In this document: positions 7,571 through 15,497 of the stretch, one piece after another
Layout: each line of letters starts with the position of its first letter
Numbering within the stretch: the stretch's first letter is position 1
Assembly (NCBI GenBank): GCA_022614805.1
Contig: JAKEHY010000038.1
Coordinates: 186,001 to 250,000 of the forward strand
DNA: 64,000 nt
Origin: Candidatus Zixiibacteriota bacterium
Lineage (GTDB): Bacteria > Zixibacteria > MSB-5A5 > DSPP01
Direction of reading: 5' to 3'
Notes under the pieces: generated by a model
What the model was told of the DNA's origin: nothing
Seen by the model: only the letters and a program-made list of their open reading frames with translations
Database searches by the model: none
Translations under genes and position numbers: made by a program

Positions 7571-8737
7571 CTACAAATACCTCGCCAAGCTTTCCGCATA
7601 AAGGGCGCCGGAGCCGGTATTGAATATAACAATCTTTTGTTGCGGCTGGAGCCAGCCGGAGGCCTTCAATTTCCAGACAGCCGCTAGGGCCGCACCCCCT
7701 TCCGGGGCGGCGAAAATTCCTTCGGTTCCCAGCTTCTTTACGCCTTCGACCAGTTCCCCTTCCGAAACGGCAACGGCAGAGCCGCCGGAGTCGCGCAACA
7801 ATTTCAACATAATGAAATCGGCCAGGGCCGAAGGGACGCGCAGGCCGTAGGCCATCGTGGCAGCGTTTTCCCAGAAATCGGCTTTTTCCTTTCCTTCCTG
7901 AAATGCTTTAACAATCGGGGCGCAGCCTTCCGTTTGCACGCAAAGCATTTTGGGACGCTCGGGGCCAATCCAGCCAAGCTTTTCCATTTCATCAAATGCC
8001 TTCCACATTCCGACCAGGCCGGTGCCGCCACCGGTGGGGTAGATAATCACATCGGGCAGTTTCCAGTCGAACTGCTCGACTAACTCGTAACCCATCGTTT
8101 TTTTCCCTTCGACTCGATACGGCTCGCGCAGGGTTGAAAGAAGATAAAAGCGGTCGCTGGCATTCAATTCGTTTATTCTTATGCCCGCTTCGGCGATGGT
8201 GCCATCCACCAATTCCACCGTTGCGCCGGACAAACGGGCGGAAGTGACGAAAGCAGAAGGGGTATCTTTCGGCATCGTGATGTAGCATTTGATTCCAGCC
8301 CGGGCGGCATAGAGGGCGGCTGCGCCGCCGGCATTGCCGGCGGTCGGCAGGGCGACTTCTTTGGCGCTCAATTCAAAGGCTTTCGAAACCGCCACCGATA
8401 GCCCGCGGGCTTTGAAGGAACCGCCCGGATTGCCGGATTCGTCCTTTACGAAAAGATGGGGCAGGTCAAATTCTTTCGAAAGCTTCGGCACGGATAAAAT
8501 CGGGGTTTGGCCCTCCCCCAAGTCGAGGCGGAATTTTTTGTTACGGATGGGAAGGAGCGCCGCATAGCGCCAAAGGGAGTCGCCGGCGAGTTTGTTTTTG
8601 TCCAATTCCTTCTTAGCGCGGGGCAAATCATACTGCGCCAAGAGCGGGGCGCCGCAGGAGCAGAGAAATTGGGGCTCGTCCGCCGAATATTCCTTGGAGC
8701 AGCGGCTGCAGGAAAGCCCCAGAAGGTAGCTTTTCAC
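7571..8737 (-). CDS. thrC: Threonine synthase
   Basis: PLP enzyme converting O-phosphohomoserine to threonine in the cytosol. The 388-residue protein opens with a zinc-ribbon-like segment (LSCSRCSKEYS... FLCSCGAPL), found in many class II threonine synthases. The type II PLP fold follows, with the Schiff-base lysine in NPGGSFKARG (about residue 105) and the Gly-rich PTAGNAGGAAAL phosphate-binding loop. TGGGTGLVG and NTGSGAL near the end complete the cofactor site. The other possibility in this fold is a threonine dehydratase, but the N-terminal zinc ribbon favours ThrC. It sits between a redoxin gene (46 bases upstream) and the SSP411-like gene (immediately downstream). No other threonine-pathway gene is in the window. 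Confidence 0.85.
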   Translation of the reverse strand: MKSYLLGLSCSRCSKEYSADEPQFLCSCGAPLLAQYDLPRAKKELDKNKLAGDSLWRYAALLPIRNKKFRLDLGEGQTPILSVPKLSKEFDLPHLFVKDESGNPGGSFKARGLSVAVSKAFELSAKEVALPTAGNAGGAAALYAARAGIKCYITMPKDTPSAFVTSARLSGATVELVDGTIAEAGIRINELNASDRFYLLSTLREPYRVEGKKTMGYELVEQFDWKLPDVIIYPTGGGTGLVGMWKAFDEMEKLGWIGPERPKMLCVQTEGCAPIVKAFQEGKEKADFWENAATMAYGLRVPSALADFIMLKLLRDSGGSAVAVSEGELVEGVKKLGTEGIFAAPEGGAALAAVWKLKASGWLQPQQKIVIFNTGSGALYAESLARYL

Positions 8738-8783
8738 CTATTTGCAGAAATGCGCACGGCTTAAACTAAGCCGAACGGGATTC

Positions 8784-9272
8784 TCAACCGGGTTTGAGCT
8801 CCACGACGTTTTCTTCCGGATTAAAAAGTCCCAGAATCTCGGCGCCGGTTTTTTCCGCTAAAAGCGTCGCCAAGTCAACGTATTCCTTTTTGACCCAACC
8901 TTCGCCCGTGGCGAGGACTTTCAGGTTTCCATCGAGCAGATACCAGGTTGGCACAATCGATATGCCGTAGATTTTGGAAACGAGGTGGGGCCGGTCGTCA
9001 ATCAGGTGCGGGAAGGAGGTTCCATACTGCCGGGCAAATTCCAGGGCCTTATCCATTGGGTCCTGCACGATGCCCCAGAAGGGGATGCCTTTATCCTTAA
9101 TTTTTTGATGGATGCGTTCCAAAAACGGGAAGGTGTACTGGCAGGTGGGGCAGGAGACCTTGAAAAAGGCGAAAAAGCCGATGCCTTTGTTTTTTATTTC
9201 ATCCAGGCCGTGTTTTTTCCCGTCCGTGCCTGCCAGCGAAAGGGCGGGGGCGGTATTGCCGGTTTTTATCAT
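8784..9272 (-). CDS. TlpA/AhpC-type redoxin
   Basis: A 162-residue thioredoxin-fold protein with the active-site motif KVSCPTCQYTFPF (CPTC, about residues 38-41) and a cis-proline region SIVPTWYLLDG. No signal peptide is visible, so it probably works in the cytosol, reducing disulfides or peroxides. It resembles the peroxiredoxin-like redoxins more than the exported TlpA/CcmG proteins, so it is unlikely to supply the missing CcmG of the cytochrome cluster. It is divergent from the ferredoxin gene, and the 241-base intergenic region between them holds a perfect palindrome (see the feature at 9411-9430). Confidence 0.8.
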   Translation of the reverse strand: MIKTGNTAPALSLAGTDGKKHGLDEIKNKGIGFFAFFKVSCPTCQYTFPFLERIHQKIKDKGIPFWGIVQDPMDKALEFARQYGTSFPHLIDDRPHLVSKIYGISIVPTWYLLDGNLKVLATGEGWVKKEYVDLATLLAEKTGAEILGLFNPEENVVELKPG

Positions 9273-9397
9273 TCAGACCTCCTTGCCGACTTCTGGCAGC
9301 CGCGATTTTATCGCGAGTTCCGCTTTTCCGATACCAAAATATCGGCTACCATCGGTAAGCGGAAAGTTAAAAAGATTCCGGTGGAAAGTCCAATCTA

Positions 9398-9430
9398 TTG
9401 CAAGCATAAAGGGTTCAATATATTGAACCC
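9398..9430 (+). promoter_or_regulatory. Promoter with overlapping 20-bp perfect palindrome
   Basis: TTGCAA (9398-9403) and TATTGA (9421-9426) are spaced by 17 bases. A perfect palindrome, GGGTTCAATATATTGAACCC (9411-9430), covers the -10 region. A dimeric repressor bound here would block transcription of the ferredoxin-DUF4242 genes starting at 9514. The regulator is unknown. The remaining intergenic sequence has two small hairpins: CGCGAT-TTT-ATCGCG at 9301-9315, and CCGATA/TATCGG near 9329-9344. Confidence 0.5.
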
Positions 9431-9513
9431 CTACAAGAACGACAAAAGGCGAAAATCCAAGGTTGAAATTATGAGGCGGAAACATATATTGCCGGAGAGG
9501 AGAAGGAGTTGAA

Positions 9514-9771
9514 ATGGCGTACGTAATAGCGGAACCGTGCATCAACGTAAAGGATAAAAGCTGCCTGGCGGTCTGTCCGGTCAACTGCATCTACGAAGGG
9601 CCGGATATGCTCTACATCAACCCGGACGAGTGCGTCTCGTGCGATTTGTGCGTGCCGGAATGCCCGGTGGACGCCATTTTCAACGAGGACGACATACCCG
9701 AAAAGTGGAAACATTTTACCGAAATAAACAAGAACTTTTTCAAACCGAAGCCGGCGACCGAACAAACATAA
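9514..9771 (+). CDS. fdxA: 7Fe-type ferredoxin
   Basis: An 85-residue electron carrier. The first cluster ligands follow the pattern C-x7-C-x3-CP (EPCINVKDKSCLAVCPVNC). The second set is CVSCDLCVPECP, with the trailing EKWKHFTEINKNFF segment typical of FdxA proteins, which hold one [3Fe-4S] and one [4Fe-4S] cluster. An AAGGAG ribosome-binding site lies 6 bases before the ATG. It sits 25 bases upstream of a DUF4242 gene in a short two-gene unit ending at a strong terminator. The partner oxidoreductase is not obvious from the neighbourhood. Confidence 0.92.
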   Translation: MAYVIAEPCINVKDKSCLAVCPVNCIYEGPDMLYINPDECVSCDLCVPECPVDAIFNEDDIPEKWKHFTEINKNFFKPKPATEQT

Positions 9772-9795
9772 AACATTATAACGAAGGGAGGCCAA

Positions 9796-10071
9796 ATGCC
9801 CAAATACGTCATCGAGCGGGAAATTCCGGGTGCGGGAAAACTTTCAACCCAGGAGCTGCAGGCGATTTCGCAAAAGTCCTGCGGTGTTTTGCAAAAGCTG
9901 GGGCCGCAAATCCAGTGGATTCACAGTTACGTTACCGGGGACAAAATTTACTGCGTTTATATCGCCCCGAACGAGGAAATGATTCGGGAACATGCCCGGC
10001 AGGGTGGGTTCCCGGCCAACCGGGTATCGGAAATTAAAAGAATGATTGACCCAACCACGGCGGAAATGTAA
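9796..10071 (+). CDS. DUF4242 domain protein
   Basis: A 91-residue protein in which MPKYVIEREIPGAG begins the domain, SYVTGDKIYCVYIAP is the central strand pair and the C-terminus is EHARQGGFPANRVSEIKRM. These match the DUF4242 family, small ferredoxin-fold dimers for which a nickel-binding role has been reported in one Streptomyces member. The ATG has a GGAGG-type site (AGGGAGGCC) 5 bases upstream. It lies directly after fdxA and before a strong terminator, so it is cotranscribed with the ferredoxin. The biochemical role is unknown, and association with metal or redox stress is inference. Confidence 0.8.
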   Translation: MPKYVIEREIPGAGKLSTQELQAISQKSCGVLQKLGPQIQWIHSYVTGDKIYCVYIAPNEEMIREHARQGGFPANRVSEIKRMIDPTTAEM

Positions 10072-10093
10072 TTTTTTCAATCGTTTTCATAAG

Positions 10094-10119
10094 AGCCCCG
10101 ATTTTTGCGGGGCTTTTTT
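10094..10119 (+). terminator. Intrinsic terminator of the fdxA/DUF4242 unit
   Basis: Stem AGCCCCG/CGGGGCT (10094-10100, 10108-10114) with a 7-base loop, followed by a T-run at 10114-10119, 23 bases after the DUF4242 stop codon. Confidence 0.9.
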
Positions 10120-10332
10120 ATTCCTGTTTTCGTAACACCGGCTTAATATTCCCGTCATTTTTCGGCCATACGCAAAGCTTTTCTTGCCCGCGGCGAGAGT
10201 ATGTGGAAAAATAACCATAGGATTGCATACCGGCCCCAAAATTATACCCGCAACCCCGTGTCTTTCAAGGCGAAAGAAAGTTTGGCGGAGGGCAGGCGGC
10301 TTGCGGATGAGAATACCTTTGGAGGCGATGGT

Positions 10333-10560
10333 ATGGAGAACCCGGAAAAGACCGAGAACGTTTTGGCGCAAACGGTCGAGGTAACCGTAAAAAAGAAAAG
10401 GAAGATGAAAAGGCATTGCCCGGTCTGCGGCAAGCGGTTATACCAGGACGGCTCCGAGCGCTGGTATTGCCCCCACTGCCAGGCGGAAGTGGACGGGGAA
10501 CGGATAAGTTTCAATTACGTCCCCGAGGGGGAACTGGATATTCTTTTGCAAACCGGATGA
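10333..10560 (+). CDS. Small zinc-ribbon protein, 75 aa
   Basis: Two CxxC knuckles, HCPVCGKRLY and YCPHCQAEV, form a zinc ribbon after a basic linker (VKKKRKMKR). The start is chosen as the ATG at 10333 (MENPEKTENV). A GGAGG at 10321-10325 lies 7 bases upstream of it, and sequence 5-prime of it is not protein-like even though the frame stays open. Zinc ribbons of this size occur in transcription- or translation-associated accessory proteins and in general nucleic-acid contacts, but no specific family was recognised. Its stop codon lies within the first hairpin of the terminator that follows. Confidence 0.6.
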   Translation: MENPEKTENVLAQTVEVTVKKKRKMKRHCPVCGKRLYQDGSERWYCPHCQAEVDGERISFNYVPEGELDILLQTG

Positions 10561-10578
10561 TTTAAGGCCGGTTTTTTT
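10551..10578 (+). terminator. Terminator overlapping the zinc-ribbon stop codon
   Basis: Stem AACCGG/CCGGTT (10551-10556, 10568-10573) followed by a run of T to 10578. The 5-prime arm covers the last codons, and the TGA is in the loop. Confidence 0.65.
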
Positions 10579-10587
10579 GTATTGCAG

Positions 10588-10630
10588 CGCAGGATAAAGA
10601 CCGCTTTTGGCGGTCCCATCCTGCGTTTTT
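10588..10630 (+). terminator. Second, two-stem terminator
   Basis: Outer arms CGCAGGAT/ATCCTGCG (10588-10595, 10618-10625) enclose an inner hairpin GACCGC/GCGGTC (10599-10604, 10610-10615). A TTTTT run follows at 10626-10630. It stacks behind the first terminator and insulates the phosphohexomutase gene. Confidence 0.85.
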
Positions 10631-10645
10631 CTTTGGAGGGGATAA

Positions 10646-10674
10646 GCGCAGGTTGGGTAAGACTCAACCTGCGC
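10646..10674. repeat. 10-bp perfect inverted repeat before the phosphohexomutase gene
   Basis: GCGCAGGTTG and CAACCTGCGC flank a 9-base spacer (GGTAAGACT). There is no T-run afterwards, so it is not a terminator. It may be a dispersed intergenic repeat or a leader hairpin, located 28 bases upstream of the ATG at 10703. Confidence 0.55.
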
Positions 10675-10702
10675 CACAAGAAAAAGCGTTATATTCGCGG
10701 AA

Positions 10703-12043
10703 ATGAATTTTGACCCGGGGATTTTCAAGGCGTACGATGTGCGAGGGACCTATCCGGACCAAATCAACAAAGAAATTGCCTACCAGTTCGGGCGGGCGTT
10801 TGCCACTTTTTTGCGTCCTCCGGCCGCCGTCGTGGGGTGGGATATGCGGCTTTCTTCGCCGGAGTTATTCGAGGGGGTTTCGTCGGGGCTTACTGATTCC
10901 GGAGTCAACGTCATCGACATCGGGCTTTGCTCCACGGATGCGCTGTATTTCGCGGCGGGAAAATGGGGGGTGCCAGCAGGGGTGATGATTACCGCTTCGC
11001 ACAATCCGAAAGAGTACAACGGGTTCAAAACTTGCCGGGGGGAGGCGGTGCCGCTTTCCGCTTCCGAAGGGTTGAATTTGATTCGGGATATAATGAGGAA
11101 AGGGAAGTACGAGCCGATTCGGGCTAAAGGAAAAATAGTCCGGCGGGAGGTTTTGCCGGAGTTCGTTCAGCACGTTCTAAGTTTCATCGACCCCAAAAAG
11201 CTAAAACCATTCCATATCGCTGTGGATGCTGGCAATGGAATGGCGGGGAGGTTGATACCCGAACTTTTCAAAAATCTACCGTGCAAACTCACGCCGCTTT
11301 ATTTCGAACTGGACGGCTCGTTTCCCAACCATCCGGCCAGCCCGATTGAGCCGCAAAATACCGAGGGGCTGCGAAAGCTGGTGAAGCAGGAAGGCCTCGA
11401 TTTAGGTGCGGCCTTTGACGGCGACGCCGACCGGATGTTTTTGGTAGACGAAACGGGGAAACTTTTGGGCGGGGACGTGGTGACCGGTTTGGTCGCCAAA
11501 AAATTGCTGGAAAAAGCGCCAGGGTCGGCGGTCGTCTATAATCTGATTTGCTCCCATCTTGTTCCGGAAACGATTAAAAAAGCGGGGGGAAGGCCGATGC
11601 GTTCGCGGGTGGGCCATACCTACATCAAACCCCTGATGAAAGCCGAAAACGCCATTTTCGGCGGAGAGCATTCCGGGCACTTCTACTTTCGCGACAATTG
11701 GTATGCCGATTCGGGCGTGATTGCGCTGGTGGTTTGTTTGGAACTGCTTTCGGAAGCAGGGCGACCGCTTTCGCAAATGGCCAAAGAAATCGACCCCTAC
11801 TTCCGTTCCGGGGAAATCAACTTTCGGGTTTCCGAACAGCAAAAAGTCATCAAAAAAGCGGCCGGGCGGTTTTCCGACGGGAAAGCGGACAGGGAAGACG
11901 GGTTGACGGTCGAGTATCCGGACTGGTGGTTCAATTTGCGCCCCTCCAATACGGAGCCGCTTTTGCGGTTGAATGTGGAGGCGGACTCACCGGAGCTTTT
12001 GCAGGAAAAGCTTTCTTTGTTGCAGATGGAAATAACGTCGTAG
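10703..12043 (+). CDS. Phosphomannomutase/phosphoglucomutase
   Basis: An alpha-D-phosphohexomutase of 446 residues that interconverts hexose 1- and 6-phosphates to feed nucleotide-sugar synthesis for envelope polysaccharides. The catalytic phosphoserine is in MITASHNPKEYNG (Ser near residue 99), the Mg-binding loop is AFDGDADRMF, the sugar-binding loop GGEHSGHFYF, and the phosphate-binding RPSNTEPLLRL loop is near the C-terminus. Order and length match the AlgC/ManB group. Either mannose or glucose phosphate could be preferred, and sequence alone does not settle it. The gene stands alone between terminators upstream and the convergent folP gene. Confidence 0.9.
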   Translation: MNFDPGIFKAYDVRGTYPDQINKEIAYQFGRAFATFLRPPAAVVGWDMRLSSPELFEGVSSGLTDSGVNVIDIGLCSTDALYFAAGKWGVPAGVMITASHNPKEYNGFKTCRGEAVPLSASEGLNLIRDIMRKGKYEPIRAKGKIVRREVLPEFVQHVLSFIDPKKLKPFHIAVDAGNGMAGRLIPELFKNLPCKLTPLYFELDGSFPNHPASPIEPQNTEGLRKLVKQEGLDLGAAFDGDADRMFLVDETGKLLGGDVVTGLVAKKLLEKAPGSAVVYNLICSHLVPETIKKAGGRPMRSRVGHTYIKPLMKAENAIFGGEHSGHFYFRDNWYADSGVIALVVCLELLSEAGRPLSQMAKEIDPYFRSGEINFRVSEQQKVIKKAAGRFSDGKADREDGLTVEYPDWWFNLRPSNTEPLLRLNVEADSPELLQEKLSLLQMEITS

Positions 12044-12085
12044 AAACGCGGTCTGAAACTTAGGGCTCATCCCTTAGTCGCGCCA

Positions 12086-12967
12086 CTACTGTGCGTATTG
12101 GATGGCGGCCAAGATTTTCAGCAAATCGGCGGTTTCGGCTGTGTCGTGGGCGCGGATGATGTCCGCGCCGGAAAGGGCGCCCCAGGCGGCGGCGGCCAGG
12201 GAACCGGAAAGCCGCCCCTCCGGAGGCCGGTCGGCCAATGCCTTGCCGATAAAGCTCTTGCGGGAAACGCCCAACAAGAGCGGAAAGCCCAATTCCTTGA
12301 AGCGGGAATGGTAGTAAAGAAGTTTTAGATTGTCCTCGTAACGCTTGCCGAAACCGATGCCGACGTCGAGAATAACGTTTTCCGGTTGTATGCCTGCTTT
12401 TTGGGCGGATTGAAGCCGTTCCTGAAAATACTGATACACTTCCTCCACCACATCCTCGTAATGGGGATTTTGCTGCATCGTTCTGGGGGTGCCTTTGATG
12501 TGCATAATGACCACCGGGCAGTTGCACCGGGCAACCAGCGCCGGCATTTGGGTGTCAAATTGCAGGCCGGAGATGTCGTTGACCAGTTCGGCGCCGGCGC
12601 CCAACGCTTTTTCTGCCACGGCAGAGCGGTAGGTGTCGATGGAGATCGGAATGGGATAATTTTCTTTGACAAGTTTCTCGACAAGCGGCACCGTTCGCCG
12701 CAACTCCTCGGCCTCCTCCACCGGTTCGGAGCCGGGGCGGGTGGAAAGGCCGCCAACGTCCAGAAAATCAGCCCCTTGCTCAGCCACTTTCTGCGCACGG
12801 CTATAGGCGGCATCAAAATCGAAAAACCGCCCGCCGTCGAAAAAAGAATCCGGCGTGACATTCAAAACTGCCATCAAATAGGTTTTTTTGCCGAGGGGGT
12901 AAGTCTTGGCGCGAAACTTTAAGGTTTTGGAAGCAGAAACTTCCACCGGTTCGACTCCGCTCACCAC
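12086..12967 (-). CDS. folP: Dihydropteroate synthase
   Basis: Condenses 6-hydroxymethyl-7,8-dihydropterin diphosphate with p-aminobenzoate in folate synthesis. The 293-residue TIM barrel shows the pterin-site motif MAVLNVTPDSFFDGGR, the DVGGLSTRPGSEPV loop (the usual GGESTRPG, here GGLSTRPG), NDISGLQ, and the KSFIGKAL loop near the C-terminus. It is the last gene of the lptF-lptG-tilS-hpt-ftsH-folP minus-strand unit, starting 8 bases after the ftsH stop. FolP next to ftsH and hpt is a common bacterial arrangement. The N-terminal extension before LGKKTYLM is slightly long, so the exact start is uncertain. Confidence 0.92.
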   Translation of the reverse strand: MVSGVEPVEVSASKTLKFRAKTYPLGKKTYLMAVLNVTPDSFFDGGRFFDFDAAYSRAQKVAEQGADFLDVGGLSTRPGSEPVEEAEELRRTVPLVEKLVKENYPIPISIDTYRSAVAEKALGAGAELVNDISGLQFDTQMPALVARCNCPVVIMHIKGTPRTMQQNPHYEDVVEEVYQYFQERLQSAQKAGIQPENVILDVGIGFGKRYEDNLKLLYYHSRFKELGFPLLLGVSRKSFIGKALADRPPEGRLSGSLAAAAWGALSGADIIRAHDTAETADLLKILAAIQYAQ

Positions 12968-12975
12968 AGGAAAAC

Positions 12976-14919
12976 TTACTTGTGGACGATGGGGGTGGGG
13001 CTGGGAAGTTCCTGACCGGTCACCAGTTTATCGATTTCCTCGCCATCCAGCGATTCGTGCTCCAGGAGGGCTTTGGCCACGGTATGCAGCTTGTCCAGGT
13101 TTTTGGTCAACAGGTCGGTTGCCCTGGTTTCGGCTTTTTCCACGATGGAGCGGACCTCCTCGTCAATCAGCTGGGCGGTTTTTTCGGAGTAGTCCCGGTG
13201 GCGGGCGATTTCCCGCCCCAGAAAGATTTCCTCCTCCTTTTTTCCGAAAGTCAAAGGCCCGAGCCGGTCGGACATTCCCCACTCGCAGACCATCTTGCGG
13301 GCCAGCTCGGTGGCGCGCTCCAAATCGTTGCCGGCCCCGGTGGTCAACTGACTGAAGACCAGCTTTTCCGCCACCCGTCCGCCCATAAACTGCAAAAGGA
13401 CGGTGTCCAGGTAGGGGCGGGAGTAGGTGTGGCGTTCGTCAATCGGGAGGTAGTGGGTCAAACCCAAAGCCCGGCCGCGGGGAATGATGGTCACCTTGTG
13501 CACGGGGTCGGAGCCGGGGGTCAACTTGGCCATAAGGGCATGGCCGGCTTCGTGATAGGCGGTGATGCGCTTTTCCTCCGGCGAAATCACCAAACTCCTG
13601 CGTTCTATACCCATCATCACCTTGTCCTTGGCCTCCTCGAAATCGTTCATCGTCACCTTGTCGTGGTTGCGCCGGGCGGCCAGAAGGGCGGCTTCGTTGA
13701 CCAAGTTGGCCAAGTCGGCGCCGGATAGGCCGGGGGTGCCGCGGGCCAGAATCTCCAACGCCACGTCAGAGGCCAGCGGGATGCGGCGGGTGTGCACTTT
13801 CAAAATTCCTTCGCGGCCTTTCACGTCGGGGGCGTCCACCACCACCTGCCGGTCGAAGCGGCCGGGGCGCAAAAGGGCGGGGTCCAGAACGTCCGGGCGG
13901 TTGGTGGCGGCCATAATGATTACCCCCTCGTTGGACTCGAATCCGTCCATTTCCACCAATAGCTGGTTCAAAGTCTGCTCCCGCTCGTCGTGTCCGCCAC
14001 CCAGTCCGGCGCCGCGGTGGCGGCCGACGGCGTCCATTTCATCGATAAAAATGATACAGGGGGCGTTGCGTTTTCCCTGCTCGAATAAATCCCGCACGCG
14101 GGAGGCCCCCACGCCGACGAACATTTCAACGAAATCGGAGCCGGACATCGAAAAGAAGGGAACCCCCGCCTCCCCCGCCACGGCCCGGGCCAGAAGAGTT
14201 TTGCCGGTTCCGGGCGGGCCCAACAAGAGAACCCCCTTGGGAATTTTGCCGCCCAGTTTTTGAAACTTGGCCGGCTCGCGCAAAAACTCGATGATTTCGT
14301 GCAACTCTTCCTTGGCCTCATCCGCCCCGGCCACGTCGGCGAAGGTGACTTTCGGCTTTTCCTGATTGGCGAGCCGGGCTCGGCTTTTGCCGAAGGAGAA
14401 AAGCCCCTTGGGGCCGGACTGCATCTGCCGGAACATAAAGACCCAGAACAGAATCAAGAGAATCCAGGGCAAAGTCGAGAGAAGTATCGTCCCCCAGTTC
14501 AGGTTTTCCGATTGGGCGTACACTTCCGCTTTGTGGCTGCGGAGCCGTTCCAACAGCTGTGGGTCTTCGAAAGGAATGTAGAGCTGAAAACGGCCGTAGT
14601 TTCCCGAGCGGCCAGAGTTGGCGTCGGTGCGGGTGATTTTCTCCTTGAATTCCCCTTTTATCGTTTTTTCGTAAAAGGTGGCTTTTTTGACGTTTTCCTT
14701 ATCGACTTCGGCGATGAAATCGGAGTAGGAGATGTTCCAGACATCCTTTCCCTCCGGGGAGAAGAAGCGCCAGGCGAAGATGGCCAGAAGCAAAAGGACG
14801 ACCCAGAAGGCGGCCGCTTTTCCCCCCCGTTTCCAGCCCGGTTCTTCCTTCAAGACCGGCGGCAGCCGCCGCCGGCCGTCCGGGCCGGGGCCTTCTTTTC
14901 TCTCGTCTTTTTCGCTCAT
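12976..14919 (-). CDS. ftsH: ATP-dependent zinc metalloprotease FtsH
   Basis: Hexameric membrane-anchored AAA+ protease that degrades misfolded membrane and regulatory proteins. The 647-residue protein has TM1 at about 36-52, a roughly 90-residue periplasmic domain, and TM2 at about 144-163. It then has Walker A GPPGTGKT (about 234-241), Walker [12 protein letters not shown], the SRH region [20 protein letters not shown], and the zinc site [10 protein letters not shown]. The length is typical. It lies between hpt (35-base gap) and folP (8-base gap). Nothing unusual in the catalytic residues. Confidence 0.97.
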   Translation of the reverse strand: MSEKDERKEGPGPDGRRRLPPVLKEEPGWKRGGKAAAFWVVLLLLAIFAWRFFSPEGKDVWNISYSDFIAEVDKENVKKATFYEKTIKGEFKEKITRTDANSGRSGNYGRFQLYIPFEDPQLLERLRSHKAEVYAQSENLNWGTILLSTLPWILLILFWVFMFRQMQSGPKGLFSFGKSRARLANQEKPKVTFADVAGADEAKEELHEIIEFLREPAKFQKLGGKIPKGVLLLGPPGTGKTLLARAVAGEAGVPFFSMSGSDFVEMFVGVGASRVRDLFEQGKRNAPCIIFIDEMDAVGRHRGAGLGGGHDEREQTLNQLLVEMDGFESNEGVIIMAATNRPDVLDPALLRPGRFDRQVVVDAPDVKGREGILKVHTRRIPLASDVALEILARGTPGLSGADLANLVNEAALLAARRNHDKVTMNDFEEAKDKVMMGIERRSLVISPEEKRITAYHEAGHALMAKLTPGSDPVHKVTIIPRGRALGLTHYLPIDERHTYSRPYLDTVLLQFMGGRVAEKLVFSQLTTGAGNDLERATELARKMVCEWGMSDRLGPLTFGKKEEEIFLGREIARHRDYSEKTAQLIDEEVRSIVEKAETRATDLLTKNLDKLHTVAKALLEHESLDGEEIDKLVTGQELPSPTPIVHK

Positions 14920-14954
14920 ACTAAATTTATCGACACTCCCTTTATATTCTACGT

Positions 14955-15497
14955 TTACTTTTCGGGCTGGTTTACGCTTCGGGCCAAAAAAGCCAAGCCG
15001 GGAAGATGGCGGTATTTCTCGTTGTAGTCAAGTCCGTAGCCGACCAGAAAGCCGCCCGGCACCCAGAATCCCCGGTAGCGGACAGGAACTTTTACCCGTT
15101 TGGAGCGCTTTCGTTCCAACAACGTCACCACGGCAAAACTTTTCGGCTTTTTGGCCAGCAGGCTCCGTTCGAGGTAGGACAGCGTCAAGCCGGAGTCGAT
15201 AATGTCTTCCACCAAAAGCACCTCCCGGCCGGTGATTTCCGAGCGCAAATCCTTCAAGAGCCGCACCACGCCGGAAGTCAAGGTGGAAGGGCCGTAGCTT
15301 TCGGTTTCGAGAAAATCCACCTCGTGGGGAATGGTCAGCTTGCGGGACAAATCGGAAAGGAAGACGAAGCTTCCCTTCAATACCCCCACTAAAACCGGTT
15401 TTTTGCCGTCGTAGTCGCGGGAGATTTTACGGGCCAGCTCGGCCACTTTCTTTTGAATTTGGCCAGCGGAAAGAAACGGTATCAACTCATCTTCCAT
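14955..15497 (-). CDS. hpt: Hypoxanthine phosphoribosyltransferase
   Basis: Purine salvage enzyme making IMP/GMP from hypoxanthine or guanine with PRPP. The start is taken at MEDELIPF (15497), because an upstream extension in the same frame lies entirely within tilS. That gives 180 residues and an 11-base overlap with the tilS end. Visible motifs are [14 protein letters not shown], the PRPP loop [14 protein letters not shown] and the base-contact region near the C-terminus ([20 protein letters not shown]). tilS-hpt-ftsH is a conserved bacterial gene order, and the overlap supports translational coupling. Confidence 0.92.
   Translation of the reverse strand: MEDELIPFLSAGQIQKKVAELARKISRDYDGKKPVLVGVLKGSFVFLSDLSRKLTIPHEVDFLETESYGPSTLTSGVVRLLKDLRSEITGREVLLVEDIIDSGLTLSYLERSLLAKKPKSFAVVTLLERKRSKRVKVPVRYRGFWVPGGFLVGYGLDYNEKYRHLPGLAFLARSVNQPEK

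Noticed and set aside
9273-9590. 105-codon minus-strand ORF across the fdxA promoter
   Set aside because: It overlaps the palindrome and the 5-prime half of fdxA in antisense and has no good start site.
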